A stretch of DNA of 64,000 bases from JAJPHT01 sp035526585 (GTDB taxonomy: Archaea > Thermoplasmatota > SW-10-69-26 > JACQPN01 > JAJPHT01): NCBI GenBank assembly GCA_035526585.1, contig DATLCC010000027.1:1-64000 (forward strand), in the 5' to 3' direction. Shown piece by piece: positions 6,907 to 14,336 of the stretch (position 1 is the first letter of the stretch; each line of letters starts with the position of its first letter). The notes under the pieces were generated by a model. The model was given only the letters and a program-made list of their open reading frames with translations. It did no database searches and had not been told where the DNA came from. A program made the position numbers and the translations under genes.

Positions 6907-7578
6907 ATGTCCTTCTGCCCTCGCTGCGGCGCGCCCACCACGGCGTCCGAGACGTTCTGCACGGCCTGCGGCGAGAGCCTCGCGCCCGCGATCCTGCGGC
7001 CCAGCGCCCCTCCTTCCGGCTTCCCTTCCCCCGCCATGCCGCAGCCCGCCTCCCGGCCCGCAGGCCGGGTGCAGGACCCCATGCTCGTGCTCCTTCTCAC
7101 GCTCGTGACGTTGGGGATCTACGGATTCTTCTATTGGCTTCGCGTCTCGCGCGAGGTCGACGCCTACATCGGCAAGCCAGGGCACTCCCACAAGCTCATG
7201 CGGAACGGCTACCTCATCGCGCTCGTCGGCGGCCTCGTGCTCGTCGTCGGCCTCGTCTACTTCAGCGTGGCGGCGCCCGATGCGCTGGATGGCGCCACGG
7301 GCGCGAACGCGGCGGCGCAGCTTGGAGGCCTGTTCCTCTTCATCGTGGCCGCCGCGATCGCGGCGGGGGTCGGCGGCATCATGACGCTCGTGGGACGCTG
7401 GCGCGTGTGGCAGGCGATCGAGGACGCGGAGCGCGCGCAAAACCACCCGAAGCCGTTGAGCCCGATCGTGCAGCTCCTGTTCACGATCATTCCCTACCTG
7501 AACATCGTCACGAGCTGGATCGCGCTCTATCGCAACCAGAAGCACCTGAACGGGCTGTGGACCGGGCGCACGGACTGA
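6907..7578 (+). CDS. Zinc-ribbon membrane protein, DUF4234-like
   Basis: A 223-residue protein. An N-terminal zinc ribbon (C4-x2-C7, C18-x2-C21) is followed by a Pro/Ser-rich linker (residues 28-55) and membrane helices. The segment LVTLGIYGFFYWLRVSREVD matches the start of the DUF4234 membrane domain. Further helices lie near residues 100-120, 140-165 and 185-205, ending in a short cytoplasmic tail. The ATG at 6907 starts the ribbon directly and has an ATTGAAAC box centred about 28 bases upstream; a GTG 24 bases earlier is less likely. Function unknown, probably a membrane sensor or assembly factor. Convergent with orc1/cdc6. Confidence 0.85.
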   Translation: MSFCPRCGAPTTASETFCTACGESLAPAILRPSAPPSGFPSPAMPQPASRPAGRVQDPMLVLLLTLVTLGIYGFFYWLRVSREVDAYIGKPGHSHKLMRNGYLIALVGGLVLVVGLVYFSVAAPDALDGATGANAAAQLGGLFLFIVAAAIAAGVGGIMTLVGRWRVWQAIEDAERAQNHPKPLSPIVQLLFTIIPYLNIVTSWIALYRNQKHLNGLWTGRTD

Positions 7579-7606
7579 CAGCAGGAAGCGGAAGAGCTTC
7601 TCTCCC

Positions 7607-8848
7607 TCAGGAGGCCAGCAGCACAACGAGGCGCTCCTCGAGGAGCTTCGCGCTGATGTCCGGGAGCGAGATGATGGTCGTCGTCCCGATGATGCCCTTG
7701 CCGCTCCTCTCCGTCCGGATGAGACCCAGCGAGTCGAGATCCTTGAGGAACGTCCAGAACTGGGTGTGCGCGCGCGGCTTCTCGCCGTACTCCTCGCACG
7801 CGATCGCGTAGATCGCCTCCGCCTCGCCCGTCGTCGCGAACGCGCCGCCCTTCTTGAGCACGCGCGCGATCGCGAGGAGTGTGAGCGACTTGTGCTTGTC
7901 GAGGTCCGCGAGCTTGTCCTCCGACAAACGCTCGGCGCCCGCCGCCGCGCGCACGTCCTCGGGCGCGACGCGCCCGCGCCCCTCGCCCTGCGCGAGCTTC
8001 CCCGCGTCGTGGATGACCGTGATCGCGAAGCGCGCGTTCCCCTGCTCGTGGGCGCGCGTGGACACGGCATCGATCGCGGCATCCAGGGTCTCGCCCGGGA
8101 ACGCGCCCTTGTTGAACGCAAGCTCGGAGCGGTACGGGATGATCTTCGTGTAGTCGCCCGCGGAGTAGGGCTTGAGCTCGATGACGGTCGAGCCGAACGT
8201 CGAGCGCGCCGCGGGATCGAGGAGCTCGCGCGGATCCACCTGCGAGACCATGAGGAGCGACACGCTGTACTTCGACCGGCTCGCCTCCTCGTTGAAGCGC
8301 GTCAGGTTGTACACGAGGTCGCCGCCGCTCTTCTTCAGGAGCACGTCCGCCTCGTCGAGGATCACGATGAGATGCGCTTCCTGGCGCTCGAGCCGCTTGC
8401 GCAGGTTCTCCAGCATCTCGGTGTTCGAGAAGCCGCGATCCGGGAAACGCGGGTCGAAGTGCGTCAGCACCTGCAACAGCGCCGCGCCCTCGGTGGATCG
8501 GCGCCGGCAGTTCACGTGCGCATACTCGACGTTGATCCCGCGCTCCTTCGCCACGCCGCGCAGGTCCTCGCAGAACCGTCGCGCGAGCGCCGTCTTCCCC
8601 GTGCCGACCGGGCCCGTGATGAGCGCATGCTGCGCACTCCCGCCCTGCAAAAGGCCCCGGAAGGCACGGGAGAGCTGCTGCACGGCCTCGTCCCGCTGCG
8701 GCAGCTTCTCAGGAAGATACTCGAAGGCGAGCGTGGCCTCCCCCGAGGGCTTGAAGACGCTCGGGCCGCCCATCTCGCCGGCGATGAGGTCGCGCATGGG
8801 CCGCGGGACGAGGGCGGGCGGGAAAAGGATTTCGTAGTTTCGGTCCAC
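7607..8848 (-). CDS. cdc6: Orc1/Cdc6 replication initiator
   Basis: A 413-residue archaeal origin-binding AAA+ ATPase. Walker A is GPVGTGKT (residues 79-86). Walker B is IVILDEADVLL with D165 and E166. The sensor region (SLLMVSQVDPRELLD) and lid domain follow, then a C-terminal winged helix (about 320-410) that recognises origin DNA. The family N-terminal signature VFKPSGEATLAFEYLPEKLPQRDEAV is present. The GTG at 8848 gives the longest frame. The ATG at 8797 (MRDLIAGEM) is a good alternative because an origin-recognition-box-like sequence overlaps the GTG. Origin-like repeats lie immediately upstream. Confidence 0.95.
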   Translation of the reverse strand: MDRNYEILFPPALVPRPMRDLIAGEMGGPSVFKPSGEATLAFEYLPEKLPQRDEAVQQLSRAFRGLLQGGSAQHALITGPVGTGKTALARRFCEDLRGVAKERGINVEYAHVNCRRRSTEGAALLQVLTHFDPRFPDRGFSNTEMLENLRKRLERQEAHLIVILDEADVLLKKSGGDLVYNLTRFNEEASRSKYSVSLLMVSQVDPRELLDPAARSTFGSTVIELKPYSAGDYTKIIPYRSELAFNKGAFPGETLDAAIDAVSTRAHEQGNARFAITVIHDAGKLAQGEGRGRVAPEDVRAAAGAERLSEDKLADLDKHKSLTLLAIARVLKKGGAFATTGEAEAIYAIACEEYGEKPRAHTQFWTFLKDLDSLGLIRTERSGKGIIGTTTIISLPDISAKLLEERLVVLLAS

Positions 8849-8980
8849 GTGGGGCGAAAGTGGGCATCCCGGTCATTCCCCGCGGGTGACGCGTCACCTG
8901 CGGGCGCGAGTAGGCCTCATGAGCCTTGTCCCCGCCTCCCTGCGAGCTACCCACTCCTGCACCTGACGCGTCACCCGCGG
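8844..8980. other. Candidate replication origin / Orc1 binding region
   Basis: Just upstream of orc1/cdc6. At 8844-8864 is a sequence resembling the archaeal origin recognition box (TCCA-c-GTGG, CGAAAG, then a G-run). At 8879-8904 is a 26-base inverted repeat with one mismatch, centred on GGTGACGCGTCACC. A 17-mer within it (8880-8896) recurs exactly in the opposite orientation at 8964-8980, where it overlaps the stop codon of the next gene. An initiator gene next to inverted repeats of this kind is the usual layout of an archaeal origin. No long AT-rich unwinding element is visible. Confidence 0.45.
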
Positions 8981-10164
8981 CGACGGCCCGCGAGCAGCGC
9001 GCCCACGACCCCGGCCAACGCCGCGATCGCGGCGCCGGCGCCCGGCACGACGAGGAGGCCGGTCTTCGTGTCCTTGAGGACGACCTGGAGCCCTTCGTCG
9101 TCGTCGCCGCGCTCGACGGTGAGCGTGTCGCGGAGGCCGACCTTGCCGTCGTGGTCCTTGTCGGCGAAGGTGATCGTCAGGCCGTCCTGCGTCTTCGTGC
9201 CGACGGTGAGCGGCATGGTCCAGGCCGGGTGCGTCATGTCCTCCATCGAGCCGACCTGCGCCTCGACCTCGCCGAGAGGGATCGTGGCGGGCGAGGCCTG
9301 GAACGTCCACATCTCGGGCTCGCTCGCGTCGCCGCCACCGAAGGTGAAGCTCATGCGGTTCGACTCGTAGCGAAGCCCGAGCGCGCGCGCGAGGTCCGCG
9401 GGGATCCGGGTCGTGACCTCGTCGTCGTAGAGGAGGTCGATCTGCATGGTCGCGCCGCGGAAGGGATCCGGGGTGTCGCCCTCGTCCCCGTCCCCGCCCG
9501 AGCCCTCCGCTGGCATCGCTGCTTCGAGGCGCGCGATGCGGGTCGGGTCCTGGAAGAGCCACACCGTTACGTTCTGGCGCGCGCCGTCCTCGACGACGGT
9601 CGCGTCGAGCTTGAGCGCGCCCTTGCCGCGCAGCGTCGTCGGCGTCACGCTGTTCACGGTGAAGTTGTCGCTCTTCATGCCTTCGAGGAAGGCCTCGGGG
9701 TCGGAGAGCGTGCTGAAGCCTTCGGAGTCTTCGCCAAAGCCGTTCTGCTCCGGCTTGGTCAGCATGACGGTGCCGTTCACGAGGATCGCGTTGCCCTGCG
9801 GCGACGCGTAGACCGAGACGTCCTTGAACGCGCTCGCGTCGCCCATCATGCCGCCCATGCCGCCGGCGCCGCTGCCCATCTGCTCGAGGAGGGTCTCGTC
9901 CATCGTCATGTGGAAGAAGGAGACGTTGGCCGTCTGGTCGTAGGCGGCCTGCGCGCCCATGAGCTGCGTGGAGCCGCGCACGGCCTTCATGTCCATGCCG
10001 TATTTCTCGGGCACGTTGCCGGACGCTTGCGCGAAGAGCGACTGCGCCTCCGCGTTCGTGACCTGGGCCGGCGGCTGGGCGTCGCCGCCGTTCTTGTTCT
10101 CCGCGCAACCGGCGAGCGCGACGCTGAAGGCGAGGATGGCCACGAGAAGGAGCCGCATCTGCAT
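8971..10164 (-). CDS. Secreted lipoprotein with C-terminal anchor
   Basis: A 397-residue exported protein. The N-terminus has a lipobox-type signal peptide ending FSVALAGC (Cys 20). A Met/Gly-rich stretch (MGSGAGGMGGMMGD) and several N-x-T/S sites follow. The C-terminus ends VVPGAGAAIAALAGVVG then GRRRG, a Pro-Gly motif, hydrophobic segment and basic tail like PGF-CTERM-type sorting signals. Having both a lipobox and such a tail is unusual. The start at MQMRLLL is supported by a GTTCAAAC box about 29 bases upstream; in-frame sequence before it is the shadow of the small membrane protein. Ligand unknown. Confidence 0.8.
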   Translation of the reverse strand: MQMRLLLVAILAFSVALAGCAENKNGGDAQPPAQVTNAEAQSLFAQASGNVPEKYGMDMKAVRGSTQLMGAQAAYDQTANVSFFHMTMDETLLEQMGSGAGGMGGMMGDASAFKDVSVYASPQGNAILVNGTVMLTKPEQNGFGEDSEGFSTLSDPEAFLEGMKSDNFTVNSVTPTTLRGKGALKLDATVVEDGARQNVTVWLFQDPTRIARLEAAMPAEGSGGDGDEGDTPDPFRGATMQIDLLYDDEVTTRIPADLARALGLRYESNRMSFTFGGGDASEPEMWTFQASPATIPLGEVEAQVGSMEDMTHPAWTMPLTVGTKTQDGLTITFADKDHDGKVGLRDTLTVERGDDDEGLQVVLKDTKTGLLVVPGAGAAIAALAGVVGALLAGRRRG

Positions 10165-10216
10165 CGTCGACCCGTGAGGCGGCGCGGAGTTTGAACGTTC
10201 CGCTGAGATCGCTTGA

Positions 10217-10387
10217 CTATGCGAGGTCGACGAAGGCGATGCCGAGCAGGAACCCGAGCCCCAGGAGCGCCACGAGCGCGAGGGTGAGCCCGAAGGCCGC
10301 CGTGGCGGGCGCGACGAAGATGGCGCCCACGAGGAGCAGGGGCAGGAGGACAAAGAGCACCCCGAAGACGAGGAGGCCGCGTTCCAT
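10217..10387 (-). CDS. Small membrane protein, 56 residues
   Basis: Starts MERGLLVFGVLFVLLPLLLV and ends LGIAFVDLA, with two hydrophobic helices (about residues 4-24 and 30-52) and almost no polar residues except the ends. The ATG is supported by an AT-rich box (AAGGTTCTT on the minus strand) about 27 bases upstream, shared with the divergent alaX promoter region. Family not recognised. It lies 52 bases before the lipoprotein gene on the same strand. Confidence 0.6.
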   Translation of the reverse strand: MERGLLVFGVLFVLLPLLLVGAIFVAPATAAFGLTLALVALLGLGFLLGIAFVDLA

Positions 10388-10410
10388 CGGCGCGCCAATC
10401 CGAGCGCGGC

Positions 10411-10428
10411 GCAAGAACCTTCTTATCG
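10411..10428. promoter_or_regulatory. Divergent promoter for alaX and the 56-residue gene
   Basis: TTCTTATC (10420-10427) is centred about 27 bases upstream of the alaX ATG. AAGGTTCTT on the minus strand lies a similar distance from the small membrane-protein ATG at 10387. The two boxes overlap, so the genes may compete for the same initiation complex. Confidence 0.4.
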
Positions 10429-10450
10429 AGACCGGCCCGATGGCGCGGGC

Positions 10451-11251
10451 ATGACGGACCTGCTCTGGATGCCCGCGTCGGAGGGCGCGAAGGGACCGCA
10501 AGGCAACCCCAACTACGTGCGCAGTTTCGACGCGAAGGTCCAGAAGACGCTGGAGGACTGGATCCTCCTGGACCGGACGGCCTTCTATGCCGAAGGGGGC
10601 GGACAACCCTCCGACGTCGGCCGCCTCACGTGGGATGGCGGCGAAGCGAGCGTCAAGCACGTTTCGAAGAAGGGCGCCGTGAAGCACGTGCTCGAAGGCC
10701 CGGCGCCGCCCGCCGGGACCACGGTCCGCGGCGAGATCGACTGGGACCTGCGCCACCGACACATGCGGATGCACACGAGCCAGCACATCCTTTCAGGCGT
10801 CGTGTGGAAGCTGCGCGCGGGGCGCACCGTCGGCAACCAGCTCCACGCGGAGCGCTCACGCATCGACTTCGAGCCCGTCAAGTTCGGCGCCGAGGACCTG
10901 CGCGAGATCGAGACCGAGATCAACGCCATCCTCGCCGAAGACCTGCCGGTGCGCACCTACGAGGAGGACCGTGCCGCGCTCGAAGCGAGGCTTGGCGCGG
11001 ATCGAAATCTGCTCAACCTCGTCCCTCAGAGCGTGAAGCGGCTGCGCGTCGTCGAGGTCTACGACCCCGAAGAGAGGGACGCGCGCTTCGGCCGCACCAT
11101 CGACGTCTGCCCCTGCGCCGGCACGCACGTCGCGCGCACCGGCGAGATCGGCACGTTCGAGTTCGTGGGGCGCGAGACGAAGGGGACGAACAAGGACCGC
11201 GTGGAATACGTCCTCAACGATGGCCGCCACGAAGTGGCGGGTCATCTTTGA
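10451..11251 (+). CDS. alaX: Alanyl-tRNA editing protein AlaX
   Basis: A 266-residue stand-alone editing protein that hydrolyses mischarged Ser-tRNA(Ala) or Gly-tRNA(Ala). The zinc site is complete: H108-x3-H112 in RMHTSQHILSG and C222-x3-H226 in CPCAGTHV. The N-terminal AFYAEGGGQPSD loop and the DWDLRHRHMR helix are typical. No alanine-activating domain is present. Length fits the medium-to-long AlaX forms. The ATG has a TATA-like box at -27. Confidence 0.95.
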   Translation: MTDLLWMPASEGAKGPQGNPNYVRSFDAKVQKTLEDWILLDRTAFYAEGGGQPSDVGRLTWDGGEASVKHVSKKGAVKHVLEGPAPPAGTTVRGEIDWDLRHRHMRMHTSQHILSGVVWKLRAGRTVGNQLHAERSRIDFEPVKFGAEDLREIETEINAILAEDLPVRTYEEDRAALEARLGADRNLLNLVPQSVKRLRVVEVYDPEERDARFGRTIDVCPCAGTHVARTGEIGTFEFVGRETKGTNKDRVEYVLNDGRHEVAGHL

Positions 11252-11266
11252 GGATCGCCACCGCGA

Positions 11267-11296
11267 GGCGCGAAGCGCCGGTCCGCCGCAGCGGAC
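11267..11296. terminator. Paired hairpins between convergent genes
   Basis: Two adjacent hairpins (11267-11279 with loop GAA, 11281-11296 with loop CGCA) lie between the converging alaX and GNAT genes. A third, ccgccac/gtggcgg with loop GAA, overlaps the end of alaX at 11224-11240. No T-tract follows, so a role in bidirectional termination is only suggested. Confidence 0.3.
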
Positions 11297-11329
11297 GCGG
11301 TGGGATGCTGGAAGAGGGCCGCCGCGAGA

Positions 11330-11764
11330 TCAGCGGTCGCCTTTGACGAGCACCTTCGTCGGCGCTTCCGTGAACCCCAGGCTCTTGAAGTAGGGCTCGA
11401 GCGTCGCCGTCTCGGGGTCCACGAGCGTCTGGATGCGCGTGACGCCCAGGCGGTGGAACTGGTCCAGCACCTTCTCGCCGAGGAGCTTGCCAAGGCCGTG
11501 CCCCTGCGCCTTCGGGTCGACGCCCAGCGCGATGATCCAACCGACGTGCGCGCGGCGGCCGAACTCCCAAGGACGGATGTCCGCCAGCACGAAGCCGACG
11601 AGCCTTCCCTCCTTCTCCACGCCAAAGCACGTGGTCGTCTCGGCGATCAGGCGCCAGAGGTCGTTGTCCCCGTTCTTCACCGGCGTCTTCGTCACGGACG
11701 CGTCGATCTCCAGGATCCGGTCGACGTCCTTCAGCGTCAGCGAGCGCACGCGAGTGTCCGACAT
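11330..11764 (-). CDS. GNAT-family N-acetyltransferase
   Basis: A 144-residue acetyl-CoA-dependent acyltransferase. It starts MSDTRVRSLTLKDVDRILEID, as in RimI-like enzymes. The acetyl-CoA pyrophosphate loop is VDPKAQGHGLGKLL (Q-x2-G-x-G). The LGFTEAPT segment near the end is the usual final strand. Substrate could be protein N-termini or a small amine. The start is supported by the shared GTTTGAAAC box about 29 bases upstream. Divergent from the second lipoprotein gene. Confidence 0.9.
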   Translation of the reverse strand: MSDTRVRSLTLKDVDRILEIDASVTKTPVKNGDNDLWRLIAETTTCFGVEKEGRLVGFVLADIRPWEFGRRAHVGWIIALGVDPKAQGHGLGKLLGEKVLDQFHRLGVTRIQTLVDPETATLEPYFKSLGFTEAPTKVLVKGDR

Positions 11765-11788
11765 CGAGCGTGCGAGCGCCGACCCATG

Positions 11789-11797
11789 GTTTGAAAC
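11789..11797. promoter_or_regulatory. Shared bidirectional TATA-like box
   Basis: GTTTGAAAC is centred about 27 bases upstream of the lipoprotein ATG (plus strand) and 29 bases upstream of the GNAT ATG (minus strand). No other AT-rich element lies between the two starts. Confidence 0.45.
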
Positions 11798-11819
11798 TGC
11801 GCGAACGGGCAGCGCCCGC

Positions 11820-12767
11820 ATGCGGCCGATCGTCGCTCTCGCCGCCCTCCTCCTGACCGGATGCATGGGGACCCCCGGATCCTCGGACGCGCCCACGCCC
11901 ACGGTCGCGACCGCGACCGCTCCCCAGGCCTCCCCCTCCGGAACCCTTGCGTTCGCCTCGTATGCGATCGCGAGCGACGCGCGCTGGCCGGAGACGACCA
12001 CGCTCGACGACCTCGACCGCTTGTACTCGCTGGAGCTGCGCGTCGAGATCCCATGGCCCGAAGCGTCCGACCCGACCACGGCCACGATGGCGCTCACCGA
12101 CGCGGGCCACCCGCTCGCCACGCACGTCGAGCGCGGCTCCGCGAGCGTCGGGCCGGGACCGGACGCCGCGCGCGACCACCTCACCTTCTGGATCCAAGCT
12201 GGCCTACACGCGTTCGACGGCTCCGACCTAGTCGGCGACAAGATCGTCGACTTCGCAGGACGGAGCCTCGCCGTCCCCACGCTCGCGCACAATGCCACGC
12301 TCGTCGCGCACCTCGTCTGGGCCGACGACAACGGAACGCACGAGCGCAACGAGACGCTCCGGCTGCCCACGAGACCGCAAGGTCTCGCGCCCGACACGCG
12401 GGATCTCCTCGTCCTCACGGGACTTGGTGGATGGGTGGAAAGCGTCCCGTCGGACGATCGACATCAGCCGGCGAGCTGCAGGTACAGCACGAGCGGCAGC
12501 GCGAGCGCGGCGACATCCAGGCCCTTCTTCGTGAGCGAGTACTCCACGCGCACCGGCATCTCGTCGAACATGCGCCGCTCCACGAGCCCCTGCTCCTCCA
12601 GGTCGCGCAGGCGCTGCGTGAGCGTGCGCCCGCTGATGCCGGAAAGCGAGGTCTTGAGCTCGCTGAAGCGCAACGTCCCGTGCTGCCCAAGGACGATCAG
12701 GATCTCGACCGTCCATTTGTTGAAGAAGACCTGCAGGTTCGCGACCACGCGATCCATCTCGCGCTGA
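11820..12767 (+). CDS. Putative lipoprotein with aberrant 3' end
   Basis: It starts MRPIVALAALLLTGC with a lipobox at Cys 15 and then a Thr/Ser/Pro-rich linker. Residues about 40-205 form a secreted domain of unknown family with two N-x-T sites. From about residue 215 the frame continues, without a stop, through the antisense of the HxlR regulator gene for another 100 codons (Ser/Arg-rich, unlike the rest). The genuine protein probably ended near 12460 and lost its stop, or the readthrough tail is real but without function. The ATG has a GTTTGAAAC box at about -27. Confidence 0.55.
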   Translation: MRPIVALAALLLTGCMGTPGSSDAPTPTVATATAPQASPSGTLAFASYAIASDARWPETTTLDDLDRLYSLELRVEIPWPEASDPTTATMALTDAGHPLATHVERGSASVGPGPDAARDHLTFWIQAGLHAFDGSDLVGDKIVDFAGRSLAVPTLAHNATLVAHLVWADDNGTHERNETLRLPTRPQGLAPDTRDLLVLTGLGGWVESVPSDDRHQPASCRYSTSGSASAATSRPFFVSEYSTRTGISSNMRRSTSPCSSRSRRRCVSVRPLMPESEVLSSLKRNVPCCPRTIRISTVHLLKKTCRFATTRSISR

Positions 12768-12901
12768 AGGCCCGCCGACGCCGCGAGCCGTTCACGCCAG
12801 GGCTCCATCAGGCGCTCGCGGCTCTGGGCAGCCATGGAGCGCAGGAGCGCCGCGACGAGCGCCGCCTCCGAACCTGCTCGCGGTGTCTTCGGAGATACCA
12901 A
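12464..12901 (-). CDS. HxlR-type winged-helix transcriptional regulator
   Basis: A 145-residue regulator. The HxlR core runs from about residue 45: VFFNKWTVEILIVLGQHGTLRFSELKTSLSGISGRTLTQRLRDLEEQGLVER, then the wing VRVEYSLTKKGLDV. Bacterial family members usually bind divergent promoters and respond to small molecules or redox. The long frame starts at a TTG that is half of a 10-base inverted repeat; the ATG 66 bases downstream (MAAQSRERL) is the alternative start. Divergent from the acyl-CoA dehydrogenase, which is its likely target. Confidence 0.88.
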   Translation of the reverse strand: MVSPKTPRAGSEAALVAALLRSMAAQSRERLMEPWRERLAASAGLQREMDRVVANLQVFFNKWTVEILIVLGQHGTLRFSELKTSLSGISGRTLTQRLRDLEEQGLVERRMFDEMPVRVEYSLTKKGLDVAALALPLVLYLQLAG

Positions 12902-12964
12902 GGGGATCCGCCTACACCTCCCACGTTAAGACGTGTACTTGGTATCTTTGTTGAACCAGGTTCA
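12893..12964. promoter_or_regulatory. Divergent promoter with nested inverted repeats
   Basis: Between the HxlR regulator and the acyl-CoA dehydrogenase. AGATACCAAG (12893-12902) and its exact complement CTTGGTATCT (12938-12947) flank the region. CACGT-TAAG-ACGTG (12922-12935) overlaps the TATA-like box of the regulator. TGAACC-A-GGTTCA (12952-12964) lies at the expected start of the dehydrogenase transcript, just downstream of its TATCTTT box. The set fits autoregulation and control of the enzyme by HxlR. Confidence 0.55.
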
Positions 12965-12975
12965 GGAGCAACACC

Positions 12976-14166
12976 ATGGTCGATTTCCATCTCACGCCCG
13001 ACGAGCAGCGCATCATCCGCGACCTCGACGCCTTCCTCGAAAGCGAGGTCCTCCCCGTCATGGAGGCCAACAAGCACCGCTACGACACCGACGCCGGCTG
13101 GCTCAACCCCGACGGCTCCGTCCAACCCGACGTCCTCGAAGTCTCCCGCGACATCCGCCGCCGCAGCGCCAAAGCCGGATTCTACGCCCTCCACCTCCCC
13201 AAAGAGGTCGGCGGCCTCGGCATGAGCTACTGCGGCTACCTCCAAGCCAACAAGACCGTCTTTCGCCACGGCCTCGGACTCACCCTCGCCGTCCTCGCCG
13301 CCATCGAAGGCCCCAACAAGATGCTCCTCAACCTCGACGAAGAACACCAGAAACGCTGGCTCCACCCCCTCATCCGCGGCGAAAAGACCACCTGCTTCGC
13401 CCTCACCGAACCCACCGCAGGAAGCGACGTCCGCAACATCCAGACCACCGCCACCAAGGACGGCAACGACTGGATCATCAACGGCTCCAAGATCTTCATC
13501 ACGAACGGCCCCTACGCCGACTTCGCACAAGTCTTCGCAAAAACAAGCAACGAAGGCGGCATGGGCGACATCACCGCCTTCATCGTCGAACGCGACACAC
13601 CAGGATTCCAGACCGGCCCCATGCTCGAGACCGTCGCCAACAACGGCCTCCCCTGCGAACTCCACTTCAACAACGTCCGCATCCCCGAAGAAAACATCAT
13701 CGGCGGCATCGGAGAAGGCTTCTACCACGCCCTCCAGAACATCAACGACACCCGCATCCAGAACGGCGGCATGGCCATCGGACTCGCCCAACACTGCCTC
13801 GACAAGACCCTCGGCTACCTCACCACCCGCACTGCCTTCGGAAAACCCATCGGAAAATACCAAGGGGTCAGCTTCCAAATGGCCGACTCCCTCACCGAAC
13901 TACGCGCCGCTGAAATGATCAGCATGTACGCCGCCTGGAAGATCGACCAGGGCGAAGACGCCATCCAAGAAACAAGCATGACCAAACTCTACAGCACCGA
14001 AATGCTCTGGAACGTGGCCGACCGCTGCATCCAAGCGCACGGCGCCATCGGCACCCTCCGCCGCACCGGCATCGAACGCATCCTCCGCTGGGCACGCGTC
14101 ATGCGCATCTGGGAAGGCACGAGCGAGATCCAACGCATGACCATCGCGAAGACGATGGGGCTGTGA
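12976..14166 (+). CDS. Acyl-CoA dehydrogenase
   Basis: A 396-residue FAD-dependent acyl-CoA dehydrogenase, which forms the alpha-beta double bond of an acyl-CoA thioester. Signatures are TEPTAGSD (flavin contact), the middle beta-domain, RTAFGKPIGKYQ, QAHGAIG and the C-terminal IWEGTSEIQRM carrying the expected catalytic Glu. Codon choice (frequent GAA, AAA, GGA) differs from neighbours, which prefer GAG, AAG and GGC, so recent acquisition is possible. No electron-transfer flavoprotein, thiolase or hydratase gene is nearby. Divergent from the HxlR regulator. Confidence 0.95.
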   Translation: MVDFHLTPDEQRIIRDLDAFLESEVLPVMEANKHRYDTDAGWLNPDGSVQPDVLEVSRDIRRRSAKAGFYALHLPKEVGGLGMSYCGYLQANKTVFRHGLGLTLAVLAAIEGPNKMLLNLDEEHQKRWLHPLIRGEKTTCFALTEPTAGSDVRNIQTTATKDGNDWIINGSKIFITNGPYADFAQVFAKTSNEGGMGDITAFIVERDTPGFQTGPMLETVANNGLPCELHFNNVRIPEENIIGGIGEGFYHALQNINDTRIQNGGMAIGLAQHCLDKTLGYLTTRTAFGKPIGKYQGVSFQMADSLTELRAAEMISMYAAWKIDQGEDAIQETSMTKLYSTEMLWNVADRCIQAHGAIGTLRRTGIERILRWARVMRIWEGTSEIQRMTIAKTMGL

Positions 14167-14186
14167 AGCGGGAGGTCTCCACGCCG

Positions 14187-14248
14187 CACGTGACCATCAC
14201 GTACCGCTTACGTGAGCATCCGGTGGCCATCGGGTATCGTGCACGTGA
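14187..14248. promoter_or_regulatory. Cluster of four ACGTGA half-sites
   Basis: ACGTGA occurs at 14188-14193, 14210-14215 and 14243-14248, and inverted at 14197-14202. The central pair forms the inverted repeat TCACGTA-CCGCT-TACGTGA (14197-14215). It lies in the spacer between the dehydrogenase and the probable winged-helix gene, so it could be an operator for the latter. Confidence 0.4.
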
Positions 14249-14336
14249 TCGCCACGCGCGACGCACATGGCTCCTGCGCCTGAACCCCCGAGATGGGGTG
14301 ATGGCGCGAGATCCTTGATATCCATCCTGCGTCTTT

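Noticed and set aside
8879..8980. Repeats near cdc6 considered as a CRISPR array
   Set aside because: Only two copies in opposite orientation with one 67-base interval; no regular spacers and no cas genes.
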